Shown one piece after another: positions 61,003 to 64,000 of a stretch of 64,000 nt of DNA. The stretch is from Candidatus Gastranaerophilales bacterium (lineage in GTDB: Bacteria > Cyanobacteriota > Vampirovibrionia > Gastranaerophilales > Gastranaerophilaceae): NCBI GenBank assembly GCA_944326465.1, contig CALVEB010000010.1, forward strand, positions 1 through 64,000, written 5' to 3'. Every line of letters starts with the position of its first letter. Within the stretch, counting starts at the first letter, position 1. The notes under the pieces were generated by a model. It ran no database searches, was not told the DNA's origin, and saw only the letters and a list, made by a program, of their open reading frames with translations. A program made the position numbers and the translations under genes.

Positions 61003-61037
61003 ATAATTATAATTAAATATCAAAGGAGAAAATGTTT

Positions 61038-62105
61038 ATGTTTAAAAAAGCTTTTACGTTAGCTGAAGTCTTAATAACTCTAGCAGTTATTGGCATCGTT
61101 GCCGCGTTAACCATCCCAAAATTTATCCAGAATAACAACCAGAAAGCATGGGATACAGCAGCAGATGTCTTTAACAAACGCTTAGAAGTCGCAGCCCGTG
61201 TCATGAATACACAGGAAACCTTAGCAGGATATTCAAACACCAAAGACTTTGTTACAGAACTTAAAAAGCACATCAAAATAACAAGAATATGCGATAACGA
61301 TGAATTAACAAAATGTTTCCCAGAAAAAGTATTCTGGGGCGCAGAGCAAGAAGAAATAGACGTAGACAAGGATATTAAAAGCGCTAAAAACATGGGACAG
61401 GATGACTGGGGAACAGAGGTAATCGGTGCACAGTTTGCAAACGGCATTGACGCACTTATTGCTTATGACCCGAATTGCACCCAAGACCCATATAACAACC
61501 AGATACAGGCATCAAACTGCATGGCAATATTATATGATGTCTCTGCCAAAAAGAACCCGAACAGCTATGGCAAAGACCTTCGTGCAAATGGTAACGTTCT
61601 TTCTTTAGGTGGTATTGAATGTGTTTTTGAAGTAAATGGAACATGTTATACTAATCCTACATTGCCAACACCAATGACACTTGCAGAATGTGAACAGGCT
61701 GTAGCAGAAGGCACATTAGGAATAAAAACTTGCGAATATGATAACGATTACTGGGCGGGTGCCGTAAAACACTGCGGCGGAGTTCAGAATATGCCAACAC
61801 CTACACAACTAGCAGAGATAGCAACGGATTTGTATGGAGATCATGGTTTTAGTAGCACTAACGATGGAACAACGTATGGCTTAACCATGGACAAGACAAA
61901 GCCATACGTATCAATCCTTAATGCCATATACGGCGACATGGCAGGAATCTCTGACAGAACTTTCTCGATTTGGTCAGGTCAAGAGTACAGTCGGTACAGT
62001 GCGTACAATCGTTTCTTCAATTCTACCTCTACGTACTTGGGCTACAACGGTGGTTCCGGCTACCGTGGTCTTAGCGACAGACTCGCGGTATGTATTAGCC
62101 ATTAA
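61038..62105 (+). CDS. Prepilin-like variable surface protein (copy 3, divergent)
   Basis: 355 residues from MFKKAFTLAEVLITLAVIG, a prepilin motif. The body shares with copies 1 and 2 a DV(S/N)xKKxPNxxGKD segment, YWAGAxxxC, and MPTPTQLAEIATDLYG. The C-terminal module reads SIWSGQEYSRYSAYNRFF then a Gly/Tyr/Ser stretch and DRLAVCISH. It has the same Lcl/DUF1566 outline but is not a recent duplicate. GGAG is 9 bp before ATG 61038; ATG 61032 is closer than usual. Like the others it is divergent from an XRE gene. Confidence 0.85.
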   Translation: MFKKAFTLAEVLITLAVIGIVAALTIPKFIQNNNQKAWDTAADVFNKRLEVAARVMNTQETLAGYSNTKDFVTELKKHIKITRICDNDELTKCFPEKVFWGAEQEEIDVDKDIKSAKNMGQDDWGTEVIGAQFANGIDALIAYDPNCTQDPYNNQIQASNCMAILYDVSAKKNPNSYGKDLRANGNVLSLGGIECVFEVNGTCYTNPTLPTPMTLAECEQAVAEGTLGIKTCEYDNDYWAGAVKHCGGVQNMPTPTQLAEIATDLYGDHGFSSTNDGTTYGLTMDKTKPYVSILNAIYGDMAGISDRTFSIWSGQEYSRYSAYNRFFNSTSTYLGYNGGSGYRGLSDRLAVCISH

Positions 62106-62117
62106 GAGGACTGCCCC

Positions 62118-62162
62118 GTAAATTTAACCGGTGCGTCGAAACGATACACAGGTTAAATTTAC
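62118..62162. repeat. 12-bp inverted repeat after copy 3
   Basis: GTAAATTTAACC (62118-62129) and GGTTAAATTTAC (62151-62162), with a 21-nt loop that itself contains CGTCGAAACG. It lies 13 bp past the stop, unlike the stop-spanning hairpins of copies 1 and 2. No long T-run follows. The next 160 bp show nothing recognisable. Confidence 0.75.
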
Positions 62163-62328
62163 CGGCAAATTAGAACAATTAGGTGCAAAAAATTGTACTC
62201 TACCATTAATTTGATTGTTTAACGTATATTTATAGTTAAAGTCTTGATTACAATACATCCATCGAAATGTATTTGCTAAATATATTTATTTACGCTATCT
62301 TAAAAGAAAAAATTAAAGGAGCCTGTAT

Positions 62329-62589
62329 ATGAAGTGTGAACCGGTCTGTAATCACAGAATACCAAAACTTTCTGAACAAACAATGAAACTAATTTCCAAC
62401 TCAACTAAATTATCAGAAGATGAATTAAAGTATCAATCTCTGGATAATCAGATAAAATTAATGGAACAGCGGGGCAGCATTAGAAAACAGAATCCGGTGA
62501 AAAAATTTATTGCCAAACAGTATAGAAAACTTGGTGAAAAATTAGGTTTATTGAATAAAGAGTATAATATATATACAGACATAGATTAA
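62329..62589 (+). CDS. Small hypothetical protein
   Basis: 86 residues, soluble, basic in the second half (KKFIAKQYRKLGEKLGLLNK). AAAGGAG precedes the ATG. No family recognised; helices are likely. It stands alone between prepilin copy 3 and tRNA-Lys. Confidence 0.6.
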   Translation: MKCEPVCNHRIPKLSEQTMKLISNSTKLSEDELKYQSLDNQIKLMEQRGSIRKQNPVKKFIAKQYRKLGEKLGLLNKEYNIYTDID

Positions 62590-62723
62590 TAATATTTTTA
62601 TTGGGGTAGCCCCCCAACTTACAACTTTTTATAATTTGATTTTCTTTTTTGCCTATTTTGTCGGGAATTCTTATCTGGTTTTCTTTTGGATTAACTTTTT
62701 CTGTTGTAGGGACGTCAGTGTTC

Positions 62724-62774
62724 GATTTTCTTTTTTGCCTACTTTTTTCTTTGTAAAGAAAAAAGTATGGTGGG
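62724..62774. repeat. 51-bp repeat at the tRNA-Lys 3' flank
   Basis: Second copy of the repeat at 20672-20722, with the palindrome TACTTTTTTCTTT / AAAGAAAAAAGTA. Here it runs into the tRNA-Lys 3' end, sharing TGGTGGG. Weaker relatives of its T-rich part occur at about 62638 and 62678. It may act as a tRNA terminator. Confidence 0.85.
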
Positions 62775-62842
62775 TGCGGTGGGATTCGAACCCACGACCA
62801 ATTGATTAAGAGTCAACTGCGCTACCACTGCGCCACACACCC
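62768..62842 (-). tRNA. tRNA-Lys (anticodon CUU)
   Basis: Minus-strand cloverleaf: acceptor GGGTGTG/CGCACCC (one U-G pair), D arm GCGC..GCGC, anticodon stem GTTGA/TCAAT with loop CTCTTAA (anticodon CTT) and T loop TTCGAAT. The discriminator A and CCA are encoded. Confidence 0.95.
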
Positions 62843-62986
62843 GAAAGCCTTTAATATTTATATTATTCACAACAATTAGCATATCACCTAAAAAAAGAAA
62901 AATCAAGTAAATAATCCTCAAACAATTTGCAAGATATATTTTTTTGTGTCAGAATAATAATAGTTACAAAAAGAAGGGACTATTTA

Positions 62987-63985
62987 ATGAAGGCAATGAT
63001 AATGGCAGCAGGTGTCGGGTCAAGATTAGATCCTGTAACCCAGAGTATACCTAAACCTCTTGTACCTGTTGCAAACCGGCCGGTTATGGACATACTTCTG
63101 GAAAACCTTTCTCAAATCGGCGTCAAGGAAGTCATTGCCAATACTTATTATCTCGCGGACAAGATTATTAAAAGGTATTCGAAAAATCCGTATGGAGTTG
63201 AGTTTAATTATATTAGAGAAGAAAATCTGTCCGGTACAGCCGGCGGTTTGAAAAAATGTCAGTTTTTCTTTGATAGAAATGAAGATTTTGTTGTACTTTC
63301 AGCAGACGGACTTTCTAATGCGGATTTGGAAAAAGGTATTAAAATTCACAGAGCATCCGGCGCTATTGCGACAATCGGAATTAAGAAAGTTCCGATGGAA
63401 GATATTCCGAATTTCGGAGTTGTTGTGACTAATGAAAACGGGTTTATAACAGAGTTTCAGGAAAAACCGTCGATTGAAGAGGCGAAGAGCAATTTTATTA
63501 ATACCGGAATTTATATTTTTAATTACAGAATATTTGAATTTATTCCGAAAAATACATTTTATGATTTTGCCAAAAATGTTTTCCCCGTACTGCTTTCAAT
63601 AAATCAGATTAATACTTTTGAGATAGAAGGGTACTGGAGTGACATTGGAACACTGCAGCAGTATAAACAATCCACACAGGATTTGTTTAACGGATTATGT
63701 CATTTTAGTCATTCAAAAATAAATGAGACTGACAACGGACGGTATATTACGGCCACTCCTAATATTAACGCAAAAATTCTCGGGAATTGTACTATCGGAT
63801 GTAATTGCAGTTTTGGTGAGAATGTTGTACTTGAAAATTCTATTATTCTGGATAACGTAAAAGTCGGCGACAATGTCAAAATAAAAGACAGTATAGTTTC
63901 ATCAAACTGTTTTGTAGGGGTGGATTTGTATTCACAGGTTATCGGGGCAAATCAGCATCTGGAAAATGAACGCGTAAATGTTTAA
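62987..63985 (+). CDS. Nucleotidyltransferase with C-terminal hexapeptide repeats
   Basis: 332 residues. MKAMIMAAGVGSRLDPVTQS is the nucleotide-sugar pyrophosphorylase motif, followed by IPKPLVPVANRPVMD, LSGTAGGLKK and VLSADGLSN. From about residue 255 left-handed beta-helix repeats appear (ILGNCTIGCNCSFGENVVLE, VKVGDNVKIKDSIV). It probably activates a hexose-1-phosphate (mannose or glucose) for surface polysaccharides; the sugar is not clear. ATG 62987 follows AGAAGGG. The window ends 15 bp later. Confidence 0.9.
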   Translation: MKAMIMAAGVGSRLDPVTQSIPKPLVPVANRPVMDILLENLSQIGVKEVIANTYYLADKIIKRYSKNPYGVEFNYIREENLSGTAGGLKKCQFFFDRNEDFVVLSADGLSNADLEKGIKIHRASGAIATIGIKKVPMEDIPNFGVVVTNENGFITEFQEKPSIEEAKSNFINTGIYIFNYRIFEFIPKNTFYDFAKNVFPVLLSINQINTFEIEGYWSDIGTLQQYKQSTQDLFNGLCHFSHSKINETDNGRYITATPNINAKILGNCTIGCNCSFGENVVLENSIILDNVKVGDNVKIKDSIVSSNCFVGVDLYSQVIGANQHLENERVNV

Positions 63986-64000
63986 GCATTCCATAAAGCT

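Noticed and set aside
61013-61447. Minus-strand frame opposite prepilin copy 3
   Set aside because: Antisense shadow of the prepilin N-terminal region; the same shadow occurs opposite copy 2 at 43904-44152.
62739-62921. Minus-strand frame over tRNA-Lys
   Set aside because: It reads through the tRNA gene and is a shadow.
1-64000. CRISPR array
   Set aside because: Short tandem units exist (for example 619-650), but no regularly spaced identical repeats with unique spacers and no cas genes were found.
1-64000. Reverse transcriptase or template repeat of a DGR
   Set aside because: None of the long frames has reverse transcriptase motifs, and no non-coding near-copy of 454-591 or 44829-44963 is visible; the DGR idea rests on the target side only.

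Overview
The window looks like a low-GC chromosome segment from a gut-type, non-photosynthetic relative of cyanobacteria (Vampirovibrionia/Melainabacteria, probably Gastranaerophilales). This is inferred from a Ycf23/DUF561 gene (a cyanobacterial and plastid marker), a cyanobacterial-type ClpC, HydG and a membrane pyrophosphatase that suggest fermentative anaerobic life, and several prepilin-like proteins with the N-terminal motif FTLAEVLIT. No taxonomic search was possible.

Layout. 1-1350: the 3' part of a prepilin-like gene followed by about 750 bp of hairpins and repeats. 1426-9546: glyQ, two tandem APC permeases, a small XRE regulator divergent from a glycosyltransferase, and hppA. 9608-23236: tRNA nucleotidyltransferase and rsmE, a DUF2229 protein, rpsU, folC, a membrane glycosyltransferase, ycf23, an HtrA-like protease, ilvE, an MlaE-type permease, tRNA-Leu, rplS-rbgA-rnhB. 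23283-34213: a TPR protein, hydG, mnmA, glmU, a formyltransferase, smpB, an Opp-type ATPase, gatD, tatD, tlyA. 34210-43543: polA, clpX-clpP-tig, secreted proteins including an apparently inactive M48-like protein, and a Memo-AMMECR1 fusion. 43590-53079 is the accessory part: a complete prepilin-like gene, a repeat region matching that at 619-1350, a 482-aa membrane protein with an attenuator-like leader, four tandem small membrane paralogs, a secreted-protein cluster, tRNA-Glu and another prepilin gene. 53163-63985: clpC, small lineage-type proteins, a TPR protein with two sugar ABC permeases, a third large prepilin-like gene, tRNA-Lys and a nucleotidyltransferase.

The most interesting system is the set of long prepilin-like proteins (1-594, 43908-44966, 61038-62105). 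They join a type IV pilin-like N terminus to a C-terminal Lcl/DUF1566-like, C-type-lectin-type domain. In the first two, the body is nearly identical but the last ~45 codons differ strongly, use GC-richer codons, and end in a conserved block. A perfect, covarying hairpin then spans the stop codon. This resembles variable regions of diversity-generating retroelements (DGRs), but no reverse transcriptase or template repeat is visible here, so any such machinery would act from elsewhere. Complete prepilin genes in the window each lie divergent from a small helix-turn-helix gene, with palindromes between them.

A second notable structure is a 15-bp direct repeat of the 3' end of tRNA-Leu flanking a ~208-bp hairpin-rich insert. 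It looks like the footprint of a small integrated element that displaced the encoded CCA.
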